Origin: Ambrosia x helenae
Lineage: Eukaryota; Streptophyta; Magnoliopsida; Asterales; Asteraceae
Length of the DNA: 64,000 nt
Direction of reading: 5' to 3'
Assembly: GCA_030844895.1 (NCBI GenBank)
Contig: CM061233.1
Location: 54,737,453 to 54,801,452 of the forward strand
Positions 10,753 through 21,993 of the stretch are shown here, one piece after another (within the stretch, counting starts at the first letter, position 1; each line of letters opens with the position of its first letter). The notes under the pieces are model-generated. The model was not told the DNA's origin and ran no database searches. It worked only from the letters and a program-made list of their open reading frames with translations. A program made the translations under genes and the position numbers.

Positions 10753-12284
10753 ATGCAGGAGCTGCTGAGGAGGGTTATCAACTGGTGGTATGTTGATAGC
10801 GGCTGCTCCAGGCATATGATAGGGGAGTTGAGATTGTTGATCGAATTCATGAAATGTGATGGAGGTTTTGTAAACTTTGCTGGCGCCAAAGGCGGGCGCA
10901 TCTCAGGAAAGGGGATGGTCACTAATGGCAAGATCACCCTAGAAGGAGTGAACTATGTACAGGAGCTCAAACACAATCTCATGAGTGTCTCACAAATCTG
11001 CAACAAGGGGCACTTGGTTCACTTCACCAAGAATGAAGCTTTAGTGTTGAAACCAGGAGTAGTAATTCCAAAAGAGTGGATAATTATGAGGGCTCCTAGA
11101 AGAAACGACACGTATATCATGGATATGAGCATGCATGACGATTCTTCAACGAAGACTACATGTTTATTGTCCAAAGCATCTGCATCAGACTCACTTCTTT
11201 GGCATAGAAAGATGGGACACATCCATTTCAGGAAACTAAACTACATTGTAAAACATGGTTTGGTAACGGGTGTTCCTTTAAAAAGTTTTGGGATTGAGGA
11301 CAAATGTGTCCCTTGTATAAAGGGAAAGCAACACAAGAAGCCTCATCACCCAAAAACTGTTAATTCTATTTCTGCTCCTTTTGAATTGCTTCACATTGAT
11401 CTTTTCGGTCAGTGAACGTTAGGAACATTGGTGGAAAATTTTATTGCCTTGTGATTACTGATGATTTTTCTAGATTCTCGTGGGTGTTTTTCTTAGGTAC
11501 GAAGGATGAAACTGCTGAAATCTTGACGAATTTCATTCTTCAAGCAGAGAATCTGTTCAACACCACACTGAAGAGGATCAGAAGCGACAATGGCTCAGAG
11601 TTCAAGAACAGCACATTTTCAATCTTTTGTATTCGCAAAGGAATTGAACATCAATTCAGCGCTCCCTATGATCCTCAACAAAATGGAGTCGCCGAGAGGA
11701 AAAACAGGACTTTGATTGAATCTGTTCGAACCATGCTAGCTGACTCTAAGCTTCCCGTTCATTTTTGGGGGGAGGCTGTGAACACAGCATGTTATGTCTT
11801 GAATAGGGTTTTGACCGTTAAGAAACACAATAAAACGTGTTATGAACTCTTAAACGGTCGTAAACCCAACATCAAAGATTTTGAGCCATTTGGAATGCCT
11901 TGCACTATTCTAAAAAATAAAAACCAACCAAAATTTGGTGAGGTGGCAGACGAAGGATTCTTCCTTGGTTATGTCCCAGGCTCACCAAACAAACGTGTTT
12001 GGAATAAATCAAAGGGTGTAGTTGAAATTGCTTTTAATATTGAAATAACAAGTTACTCACCACCAGATAGTGCACAGGAACCAAGTTGGATGTTCGATTA
12101 TGACTCTGTTTTTAAGTCTTTTAATGTTCCTAATACCTTTAATGCAAAACCACAGGAAAAAGAACTAGTAATTGTTGATGAGGATGATGATGACTTTGTT
12201 TCACCTCGGTCAATAGTCCCGATTTCTGCAAAAAAGACCAAGACAGATGCAAGTACCAGCTCTTCGGGAAACAACCAGCCTTAA
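10753..12284 (+). pseudogene. pol: pol of element B: protease and integrase
   Basis: The aspartic protease motif WYVDSGCSRHM is encoded at about 10783-10815. It is followed by the pre-integrase zinc domain (WHRKMGHIHF, CVPCIKGKQHK) and the integrase core. The catalytic triad is visible: Asp in VITDDFSRF (about 11451), Asp in IRSDNGSEF (about 11578) and Glu in NGVAERKNRTL (about 11681). A stop and frame change at 11413 separate the zinc domain from the core. A stop at 12282-12284 interrupts the linker to reverse transcriptase. The protease frame equals the gag frame but is separated by stops and by a splice-acceptor-like TGCAG. Confidence 0.85.
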
Positions 12285-12359
12285 TCTACACCAGAGGTCA
12301 CTGAAACCGAAGAAGAACCTTTCACGAATCCGTTCGGGATAGATTCTACTGATGATGAA

Positions 12360-14109
12360 GTGGCAGCAGGAGATATTGGCTCCAACTTAGATGAAGATAT
12401 GCCGGTAGACACTGTGATTTCAACACGCGCAAATAGGGTTCATCCAGTTGACTTCATACTGGGCGATCCTAATGCGGGTATTCAGACTCGGAGAAGTTTT
12501 GCTAATGCCAACTGCATGTATGCAAGAATCGTTGATTCAGGGATTGTGAACAAATGCTTGAAGTGCTTTATCTCGCAAATTGAACATAAGAGTTATCAAT
12601 TGGCTCTTCGGGACAATGCGTGGGTAGAAGCCATGCAAGAAGAGCTCTCTCAGTTTAGGAAGCTCAAAGTCTGGGAGTTGGTTGATCTCCCTCGAGGTGC
12701 ACAGGAAATTGGCACCAAATGGGTTTTTCGAAACAAGAAAGATGACAATGGTGTAGTGGTCAGGAATAAGGCTCGTCTTGTGGTAAAAGGGTTTAATCAA
12801 CAGGAAGGGATAGACTTCAATGAAGTGTTTGCACCAGTTGCTAGGCTAGAGGCAACTCGCTTGTTTCTGGCATTCGCGTCTCACAAAGGCTTTAAAGTTT
12901 ACCAGTTAGACGTTAAAAGCGTCTTTCTGTACGGAAAAGTCCAAGAGCTGGTGTATGTCTCACAACCACCGGGGTTCACTGATCCAGAACATCCAGATCG
13001 GGTCTACAAACTTGACAAGGCCCTTTATGGACTTCATCAGGCACCCAGGGCATGGTATGAGACACTGTCTTCTTACCTCTTGAACAATGGTTTTGAGAGA
13101 GGAAAGATTGACAGTACACTTTTCATTCGTAGAAAAGGTGAAAATTTTCTGCTGGTACAGGTGTACGTTGATGACATCATCTTCGGGTCACCAGATGAAG
13201 ACTTATGCAAGAAATTCGAGCATGTCATGAAAGGAAGTTCGAGATGAGTGCTATGGGGGAGTTAAAGTTCTTTCTTGGTCTACAGGTGGATCAGAAGGCA
13301 GATGGAATGTTCATCCATCAAACTAAGTATGTGCATGACATCCTGACTCGTTTCAAGATGAATGATTGCACACCTTATTATACTCCTCTACCGGTCAACC
13401 ACAGTCTCGGTCCAGATACTGAAAGTGACAAATATGTCGATCCCACAGAGTACCGGGCAATGATTGGTTCACTCATGTACCTAACTGCTTCTAGACCTGA
13501 CATTATGTTTCCAGTTTGTCTTTGTGCCAGGTTTCAGGCGGATCCAAAGGAGTCACATATGATTGCGGTCAAAAGGATAATAAGATACCTTAAGGGGAAA
13601 CCCAAATTAGGTCTCTGGTATCCATCAGACGGGGATTAGATCTCTTATCCTACACCGACTTAGACTACGGAGGATGCAACCAAAACAGAAAATCGATGAC
13701 TGGTGGATGTCAATTACTTGGGGGGAGACTCGTATCCTGGCAATGCAAAAAGCAGACTTCTGTAGCGGTGTCCTCATGCGAGGCTGAATACGTTGCAGCT
13801 GGCAGCTGCTGTTCACAGGTTTTGTGGATACAGCAACAAATGCGGGATTACGGTTTGAATTTTCAAAATACTCCTATTATGATTGATAACAAATCTACCA
13901 TATCCATCACTGAAAACCCAACCAACTTTTCTAAAACAAAACATATTCAAAACTGGCATCACTTTATAAGAGATTGCTTTGAAAAGAGAATGATTCATAT
14001 AGAAAAAGTTGACACGAAAGATAATTTGGCAGACCTTTACACCATGGCATTTGACAGGGCTCGTTTTGATCTGTTGGTGCAACTGAACGGGATGAGGAAT
14101 CCTGAATGA
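12360..14109 (+). pseudogene. pol: pol of element B: reverse transcriptase and RNase H
   Basis: Reverse transcriptase has GTKWVFRNKKDDNG (about 12710), the first catalytic Asp in QLDVKSVFLYG (about 12904) and the YVDDIIFG box (about 13165-13188), so its catalytic residues survive. The frame changes at about 13230 and has a stop at 13637-13639. RNase H resumes with TDLDYGG, then the Glu of SCEAEYVA and the Asp of IDNKSTI. The usual His-rich segment is altered (HIQNWHHF), so activity is doubtful. It ends at 14107-14109. Confidence 0.85.
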
Positions 14110-15353
14110 TTTTACGTTTCCCATAAGTTTCTGAAGTTTTTGTAAATTTTTTTTATTCCAAAAAAAAAACGCGAGTTGTCACTGCGAGAAAGAAAAGATA
14201 TGATAGTACATCAGCTGCTTGACTGTCGCACTAAAAACAAAACAGAGAAATTAAACTGCTAAGTGCAACTGCAGCTTCATCATGTGATATACCAGTAGGC
14301 AAACTTACAATGTGTACTTAGTCCTCAACAATAATAATAATAGCAAAGAGCTGACTATGGTACACGTGGGGAACATAACATCGGCGTACGATCTTATGAT
14401 CTTAATTCTTGCGTTGATAGATTGCCAAAATCAGAGGTTTCTGGTCTTTATATTGTTGATCTATCCGGGGATAACCTGGCTGTCCTTCTGCTGCATCCAG
14501 ATATATGCTGACCTAGGCACAGCCAGGATATCTTAAAAGAGCAAATCCAAAGGATAAATGCCAAAACCCTATATGCTAAACGGCTATTTCAAAAAGCCCA
14601 AAGCTAAAATTCGTGCCAAACTGGTATTTGCCCTAACCCTGGTTGAGAACACACCGGTCACTTTGCTGCATCCAGAAATATGCTGACCTGTACACCCGTG
14701 TGTCTCGTACCTTGTAAATTATACGGATACCATCAATATACTCACCTGTTACGATGAAGCTTTGTGCATACCTTGATCGCGGGGGTATGTCATGTTGTGG
14801 GACACGCAGAACTCACAGTCAGATGCTCAAAATCGTAATAAGTACAGTGAGGCTTTGAAGACAATGATGTAAGTTTGTTTAAGTGGATCAATATACTGGT
14901 AATCGCCTTGGACTGCGACTGTGCTTAAAATAATTTACCCTTAATTATTCTAACTCGTGTGTTCAGTCTTGTTCTAGCTGATATGATCTTTTCGCCGGTG
15001 ACATCTCAACAAAAATAGAGTGTTTACTTTTTGAATTTTATTATTTTTTTATTATATAAATATTCAAAAACCACAAAAAGATTTTCTATTTTTCCACTTC
15101 AGGTCTTAATGCACGGGAAATGGTCATTTAAGGGAGTACTCGTACTGTTCTGGAAAACGTCTCGTTTTCGTACACACCAAATTTTCTCAAAAGCCAAGTC
15201 ATTGCTTCGTTACAAATTAATAAAAACAGAAACTTTTTAGGAATGGATTTATATTCAAGGCCCAGTTCTGAAATATGTTGGGTTAAGTTGTTATTCAAAA
15301 AATTGTTTTCAAACCATCAGGCCCAATTTTAATTATTGAATGTTTAAGTTGTT
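14110..15353 (+). other. 3' noncoding region of element B
   Basis: No gene is supported. The stretch is colinear with bases 1-1000 of the window (element Z), which shows that the two elements belong to one lineage and that this long post-pol region is an inherited part of the element. Confidence 0.65.
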
Positions 15354-16092
15354 TTGTTAATGTTTGAAAGTGATATTGTTGCAGACTCACCACAGAGGTT
15401 GGAACCTCCTTCTGATACTGTGGGGGAGAAACGGAAGAGAGATGATGATGAGACTGGAAAAGACTATCAACCAGAAGATTATGATGATGATGGTGATGAT
15501 GATGTTCCACCTCACTGGACTCGTCAGAAGAAGAGAGGAGGAGTAGTTTTTTCGTGAGTCAAGCTCACAGATGCCATCAGCAACCTTAGCAGTCACCGTA
15601 CCACAACAACCACCACTTACAGGCAAAAGATAGAGCTTTGATACAGACACTTCTTAAACAGACTGCTGAGTTGATGAAGCAATTGCAGGCTCAGGGGGAG
15701 AATGTGACGTGTAAGGGTGATGAATTGATGATGATCCCGACAATGATCCTAACCGCTCTGTAGGGAGTGAGCCTCCAAGTGCTTCAACAACATTTGGTGT
15801 GCAAGCTACTACTCAGGGGGAGTCGGGTACTGTAGTAGAGGTTACTGGTGCTGGTGATCCATGGAAGAGGCCTGTTGATGATATGCCTCAACCTGCAGAT
15901 ACTTTTATACCAACTGATTTACTCGAGGAGTTGTTTCCAAGGTTTGATGAGTTTATCTTTGAGAGTTTACTTAACTTTGGGGATGCAACCAAAAACCTCA
16001 AAGAGACTGGATTACTTTCTGAAGAATCAGACAGTGAAGATGTGTATGATTTGGAAGAAGTTGAGATTATTCCAAATTATTTTGAAGATTGA
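15354..16092 (+). pseudogene. Degenerate third ORF of element B
   Basis: An acidic open segment (15354-15557, Asp/Glu-rich) and a second one (15799-16092) are separated by stops. GGGGGAG purine tracts occur at about 15421, 15694 and 15818; repeated polypurine tracts before the 3' LTR are known from Sireviruses. It occupies the same place as ORF3 in Z, C and D but lacks the FW and YPRF blocks, so it is either a deleted form or a different gene. Function unknown. Confidence 0.45.
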
Positions 16093-16140
16093 AGACTGCA
16101 GAAGGTTGAAGATCTAGAGAGCATTCGTCAAGAGGGAGTT

Positions 16141-16676
16141 TGTTAGTGCATGTTCGTGTGACAAATGCTTCTCTAGATTAGTTTTGTTTTAGTGTCGGCT
16201 GATAGTTTAATTGTAACATACTTGACGGAGTTATAAGTCAAGTATGATAGTCTTTTGTTTGAATCCTAGCTAACATTGTTGATGAACGAAGATAGCTTAG
16301 GAAAAGATACCTTTTAGTATCTTCTCCTGAAGGAGAAGATAGAAAAAGGAATCTTTTCCATCTTCTCCTCAAGGAGAAGTTAGGCCATCTTCTCCTCAAG
16401 GAGAAGATAGAAAAAGGCATCTTTTAGGTGGGCTTCTTCGTTCAGCCCGTGCACTATATATAGGTGCATGGGGTGTAGGCTAGGGTTAAGGTTTCACAGT
16501 TCAGCAAGCTTGTAATTGGTATTTGTTCCCACTGAAAAAATATCAATAGACAAGCAGGTTTTAAAAGTATTCATCGTGTTCTTCGTTGATTCATTGTTTG
16601 CATAAACATCTATCAAGGGATTCCGCACCTTGATAGATCTGATCTTGCTTGTATCGATCCATTCAAAGGACCTACA
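16141..16676 (+). repeat. 3' LTR of element B
   Basis: The 536-base LTR is 41 bases longer than its partner because of one extra unit of the TCTTCTCCTCAAGGAGAAGA palindrome repeat (about 16318-16410). It ends CCTACA at 16676 and is followed by the AACAC duplication at 16677-16681. The purine tract AAGAGGGAG precedes it. Confidence 0.9.
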
Positions 16677-16681
16677 AACAC

Positions 16682-18212
16682 CTCCCAAAATACTTCTACT
16701 AGACAAACACCTACACCTAACCAAACTCAAACTCAAACTCCAAATAACCCAACCAGAACCATTATTCCTATTTCTACACCAAATAGTCAACCTCAAGCCG
16801 AAAACCAGAGTCAGGCGTTGGTGATTTAGAAGGATGAGGGTTATGATTGGACTGCTATGCAATTGGGAGTTGAGGAGATTACTAGTGGGAATGTGGCATG
16901 TTTTGCTAAGGAGATGGATATAGAGGAGTCGGTGATAGTTGAAGATGTTTTGAAAAATGATAAGGTGTCTGAGCTGGTAATTGAGGAGATAGTTGATGAC
17001 TCTCAGGTTTCTGTTGCTTAGCAAGTTGAAGACATTACTGATGAGAAGGTTTCTAGAACTATTATTGATTCTGTTACTGAAGTTCCTGATGAGCCTGAAT
17101 TTGTCTATTCTGATTCGGAAAGTGAAGCTGATTCGGAAGTGAGTGTTAATTCATTGGATGATGAGATTGATCAGTTATTTGCCTAAGCAGACTTTCTGAT
17201 GACAAGGAAATCATGCATTGTCGATGATGCCTTCACAAATATTGATTACTCGAAGTTCTTTGCTGGGAAGGAGGCTCATTTCGCGCTGATGGCTATGACA
17301 AATCCACCCAAAGCGTTAAGTTCTGATTCTACAATTAACATGAATAGTGATAAATAGTGTGGTACTTGTGATAGATTGACTGAGGAAAATAAACAACTCA
17401 GGGTTAACCTTGAGAGTGCTAAAATCAACATTCAATCTTATCGTAAGGATGCACATGAATTCAACAAAACACTTGAAGGGTACAAAAAGGACAATTTAGA
17501 ATTAAAGAAAACTCTTTCATTTAAAACAAATTGCCATTAACAATTACATCAATGAGCTTGAAAATACAAAATTGGAAATGGCCACAATCAAGTGTTTTAA
17601 TGAGAAGGTTAATAAGAAATTGGAAAGCTATAAACATATAGCTTATGTTGTTGACCACATAATTGAAGAACCATTACAATCCGGTAGTGTAAACTACAAA
17701 TCTGTTCCTTCTCCAGTGTTGTTTGAGAATCACAATTTCAACACAGTAACACCGGAGAGTTCAGTCAAATCGGATTCCATATCAGATAATGATTCTAATA
17801 CTTCAAGTATTGGAGATCCACATTATGATGTGAGACGGATACTCGGATTGAATGATGAGGGGGTGGTTGCAGTGACTGATGATTCAGACACTGAAGATGA
17901 GAAATCTAAAGAAGGTAGTGATATTCCTTTGGAAAATCACCTTCTCAGTTTTCTCATCCTCAGGCAAATGCACATAGGGTGAATCAATCAGTAAACAAGA
18001 ATGTGAAAAATGATCCAGTTGACAAACTCGTTAAGGTTTTCTATCGGATGGAAGGATCCGATAAGATAATCTCTGACGAGGAGCATCCAATTAAATTTGC
18101 AAATTATTCAAAGATCGATAAAATCTGGCAGGAGATTACTATCTGGTTTCCTAAACATGAAAGGACCAATGATTTTCCTCCTGAACTTTTAAAGAAACTG
18201 TATTGTGATACT
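16682..18212 (+). pseudogene. gag: gag of element A, middle part
   Basis: This piece continues the gag cut at 6465: Thr/Gln/Pro-rich, then acidic, then a Lys/Glu/Asn-rich probable coiled coil (about 17370-17640), then a Ser/Asp-rich segment. Stops occur at about 16828, 17019, 17184 and 17355, with frameshifts near 17540 and 17975. The region between the two zinc knuckles of element B has the same style. The last codons (TYR-CYS-ASP-THR-PRO) resume across the solo LTR at 20947. Confidence 0.7.
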
Positions 18213-18217
18213 CCTAA

Positions 18218-20946
18218 TGTGACATCCGTCACCCTCGTCTTTCATCTAATTGACAATAATAGTCCCTCAAATATTTCCATTTTAGTCCCTGTAAATTTCC
18301 GTCGATTTCAAATATGATTTTAGAGCGAACAAAAAAAATTTTACCGTTTAAATTATTATGGTTCGGGTATGAGTTTTAAGCGAATGCGTATGTTGACACG
18401 GGTTCGTAAAAGCTTTTATATAAAAAGAAAATATTCAAGTTTAAAAAAAAAAATTTAAGTTAAGTTAGTTTAACTTGGTTAACCTTTTATAAAGAGAAAC
18501 ATAACTAAAACTAAATATATCTAACTAAGTTAACATGGAGGGACCAAATCTGCCAATAGCTGAAAGTTTTTTTTTAAAAAAAAAACAAGAAGCAGCTCCA
18601 ACTTGTCCCACCCGTTTTTTTTTTCCGATCGATCAGATTCCGGCGGCCGGATCTTGGCTCCGGCGACCCTTTTTTTGTGGTTCCTTGGCGTTTTAACATG
18701 AATTAAATATGGGTTTACGTTTCTTCTCTTGAATCCTTCAATTTCCCTCATCAAAACGGGCCTAAAACGCGTTTAATTGTTCAATTGAAACTGAACTTGA
18801 AGTGGTAACCGCTGGATTATTTATAGCTTGAAGAAACGCCTTTATACACGACCATTATATAAACTAAACGTAGGGTTAGAATCTTGTGCTCATTCCCTTC
18901 AAAACCCACTAAAAACTCCAAGTAAAAACGTCTAAGAAGGCTCCAATTCGTGGATAATATGCGCGAGTTTGAAGCTTGATTTTCGAGCGATTTACACATT
19001 GTGAGTCCATGTTTTTTATGCCATTTCATTTCTCTAATCATGCTCTTTGAAAGCCCTATCTTTAATCGTGTTCATGGGGCTGTTTGCAGATTATTGAATT
19101 TAGGTTATAGGTTTAGGGTTTATGCTAAGATGAATTGGGGAAGAAGATGAGTTGAAACTAATATTTTTATAGTTATTTGTCTAAACAAAATTACAAAACA
19201 TGTTGTGTTGTGGTGTAGTGGTGGTTATGTGAGGATTGGTCCCAACTTGCTCAGGTTCGATTCCCACATGGAGCATCTTTTTCCTGATTTTTTTTATTAT
19301 TTATTATTTTATTTCTTTTCTTTTATTTTAATCATTTAAAATTCATATAAACCAAATAATTCATAATAAATTCATTTTTACTCCAAAAATTATAAAAATT
19401 TAGGAGTAGCTTCTTGATAACTTATAGAAAATTATCATATTTTTTTATTTCTGGAAAATATTTTATTTTTGTAATTTTTATTATTTAATTTGTTTTAATC
19501 GTATTTAATTGATAAAAAATTCATTCCTGATGGTTTTTGTCTCAAAATTTGTCATAAATTATTTCCAATCATTTATAACTAAAATAAAAATTATTGGTTC
19601 AGAAAACACTTATTTTTATTAATTTTCATATTTTTAATCATTTAAATATGATTTAATATCATTAAATCAGTTTTAAATAAAAATAAGTTTATTATGAGAA
19701 AATTATTTTCAGTAATTTACGTAAGAAGGCATCCATTTTCTATAAAAAAAATAGCATGTTTGGATCATGTCTTATATTATTAGTCTTATTTATGTTTACT
19801 TGGATATAATTAAACATTTATTTATTTACACTATTGTAACATCTATTTTATAAAATGGAGATATTTCTTATGTTGGAAAATCTTAATTATTTTGTCGGAT
19901 CATTGTGTAACTCATAATTATTTATTTCAACATTTATGATTATCATATTTATTTATAATAATTAGTTAAAGTAATTAACTAAATTATTTTGTCTTAATTA
20001 TTCAAGCATATTTTTTTTATCTAAATAATCAATAGGTAATAATTATATATTTAAACCACATTTACAACCTTTCATATATTATTTGAGATATACAACTTTT
20101 ACATTAACGCGACTTATCATAAAAAAAACTCTAATTCCCCAAATCGACTTGGCAAACCCTAATGCCTTAGACCTAGTTACCTTAGACTTTTTAGACACTT
20201 CTTTATTAGTATTCTTACACATTATAGGTTGAATTCCTCGGAATTCCCATTACTTAACTCACGACCGCTTAACTGGATTTTGATCGCTTTCGCAAACTGT
20301 GAGTATATCTTTCCCCTTTTTACTGTTTTACTATTTTGGGGTGACTCATGTACTTACTATCAAGTTTCTATTTCTTTTACTAAATGCAATTCTCATGTGT
20401 GTTTGCTTTATGTTAATTGGTGTGTCTATGACTTGTCAAAATCATTAACCGCTGGGCGGCCTAGCATTTCAATGAATAGTACTATGGTATACCCCCTTGA
20501 GACTCTGTTGAGAGAATCTTGGTCATTGTCTTGTTAATTCATTATTCAGTTGGTTAGTCATGTGTTAGTCATTATTCTTAGGTTTGGTTTTGAACGGATA
20601 TTACTTATTACATAATTGCAAATGGTACCGCACATGAATTGCTAAACACTTTTCCTACTATTTTTATTCAAACAGGGTATGCTCACCAATACATTTTGTA
20701 TTGACCAAATTATTTTGTACATGTTTCAGGTTGTTTTGAGATGCATTCTTTAAGCTTTTGGATTTATATTTAGATTTTGATTCATTGTATTTCAATTTAG
20801 TTGGCAGTTAGAATCGTTGTATTTCATTTCAATGTAATAAATTATTTAATCAATGTATTCAAAAATTTATATTTTAGTCCATGAGCTATTGAACAATCGT
20901 CACTACGTGACACCTCGATGTTTCCGCCATCGGTTGGGGTGTTACA
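18218..20946 (+). repeat. Solo LTR of a Ty3/gypsy (Tekay-like) element
   Basis: The 2,729-base segment begins TGTGACATCC, ends GGGGTGTTACA and is flanked by CCTAA at 18213-18217 and 20947-20951. No internal region is present, so it is a solo LTR left by LTR-LTR recombination. The start matches the LTR start of chromovirus E (TGTGACATCC at 37841). It is very AT-rich between 19300 and 20200. Open frames in it (for example 20229-20537) are not credible genes. Confidence 0.85.
19204..19275 (+). other. tRNA-like segment with pol III A and B boxes inside the solo LTR
   Basis: TGGTGTAGTGG (19211-19221) fits the tRNA A box. GGTTCGATTCC (19254-19264) is a perfect B box, and the spacing is tRNA-like. 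The flanking 7-mers do not pair as an acceptor stem, so it is not a functional tRNA gene. It may be a SINE head or an LTR-borne tRNA relic. Confidence 0.5.
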
Positions 20947-20951
20947 CCTAA

Positions 20952-21264
20952 AGAACCAAAAGTTCATGTCACTGAATTCATTAAGACAAAAGAAAAGGCA
21001 AATGCAATTTTCGAGCCGGCTTACTCAATGGAACCAGCTCCAATGAGTTTAAGACGTAGATGTGTTGATGATCAATTTCCGATCACTTCATATGCTAAGC
21101 CGAATGCTAAAAATGTATTTGAGGAATACCGTGCATGTTACAAATGCGGGGAGACAGGGCATTTACTTGCTCACTGCCCATATGTGCGACACAAAAGGCA
21201 CGAAGTTGAGGGAAAATCGTCAAAGTCGATAATCATAGATATCACAAAGACATTTTGTCCCTCA
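20952..21264 (+). pseudogene. gag: gag of element A, second zinc-knuckle part
   Basis: The gag frame resumes after the solo LTR and encodes a CCHC knuckle CYKCGETGHLLAHC at about 21138-21179. It is cut at 21269 by insertion of element C on the opposite strand and resumes at 30497. Confidence 0.75.
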
Positions 21265-21269
21265 ACGAC

Positions 21270-21951
21270 TGTTGGATCAGTAATGCTCTTGATGTGTTGC
21301 TTGCTAGTGAACACTTATGTGTTTAGCAAGTTCAATCAGATTTGCACAGCGGAATGATAAGTAAAGTTACACTTTCAACAGGAGTTATTACTCCCCCTAG
21401 ATGTTTGAAAGCTAAAGACAAGTATTTAATGAGAATATAAGTATAGAATGAGAATGAATACTTGAACAGATTCTCAGTAAATGAAATAGAAAGAACAATA
21501 AGAACAATAATAAGCTTTGAAGGATTTCTGTATTAATCAAAATCAATGTCTAAAACAGAGGGGATGAACCCATCTATTTATAGACTTTACATATACATGC
21601 ACCTTGCTAAAAGTAAGTCCGTAACAAGTTGCAACAAGTTGCATTCTTGGAACTTGTACAAAAATATAATACTAAACTAATAAACTACTGAATTATAAGT
21701 CGGTTAAAAAGATTCTTGAACAAGAGCTGATGAATGACAAACTACTGATGAGTAGTTTGTCTTCAGTAGTTCTTTAGTGAACTGTCTGGTTAGACTTCAA
21801 AACTTCTAATACTTCTTCTTCAGTACTGGTTGAATCCTTCTTCAGTACTTTAGTCTTCTTTCTTTAGTAGTTCTATACTTAGGATAGTTTGCAGAAGTGA
21901 ATTAGACTAAGGTTTACAAAAGTGGTTTCACCAATCCTTTTTGTCCTAACA
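21270..21951 (-). repeat. 3' LTR of element C
   Basis: On the plus strand it runs TGTTGGATC...TCCTAACA. It is dense in ACTACTGA/TCAGTAGT words (about 21685-21870). A polypurine tract, read on the minus strand as CCAGGGGGAGAT (21952-21965), abuts it. Confidence 0.9.
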
Positions 21952-21993
21952 ATCTCCCCCTGGATTGATGAAGCCAAAGCCTTTTCTAATTCT

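Larger units (their letters stand above)
6466..16676 (+). mobile_element. Element B: complete Ty1/copia (Sirevirus-like) retrotransposon
   Basis: The element has two LTRs, a primer-binding site, gag, protease, integrase, reverse transcriptase, RNase H, a long 3' noncoding region and a degenerate third ORF, flanked by perfect 5-bp duplications. The LTRs differ by about nine substitutions (counted by eye) plus one 41-base repeat unit, which suggests a moderately young insertion. All genes carry stops or frameshifts, so the copy is not autonomous. It lies wholly inside gag of element A. Confidence 0.9.

Noticed and set aside
15354..16092. Calling this a clear member of the ORF3 family
   Set aside because: Position fits, but the FW and YPRF blocks are missing, so only a positional analogy is supported.
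19204..19275. Functional tRNA gene
   Set aside because: A and B boxes fit, but the ends do not pair as an acceptor stem and no convincing anticodon arm is seen.
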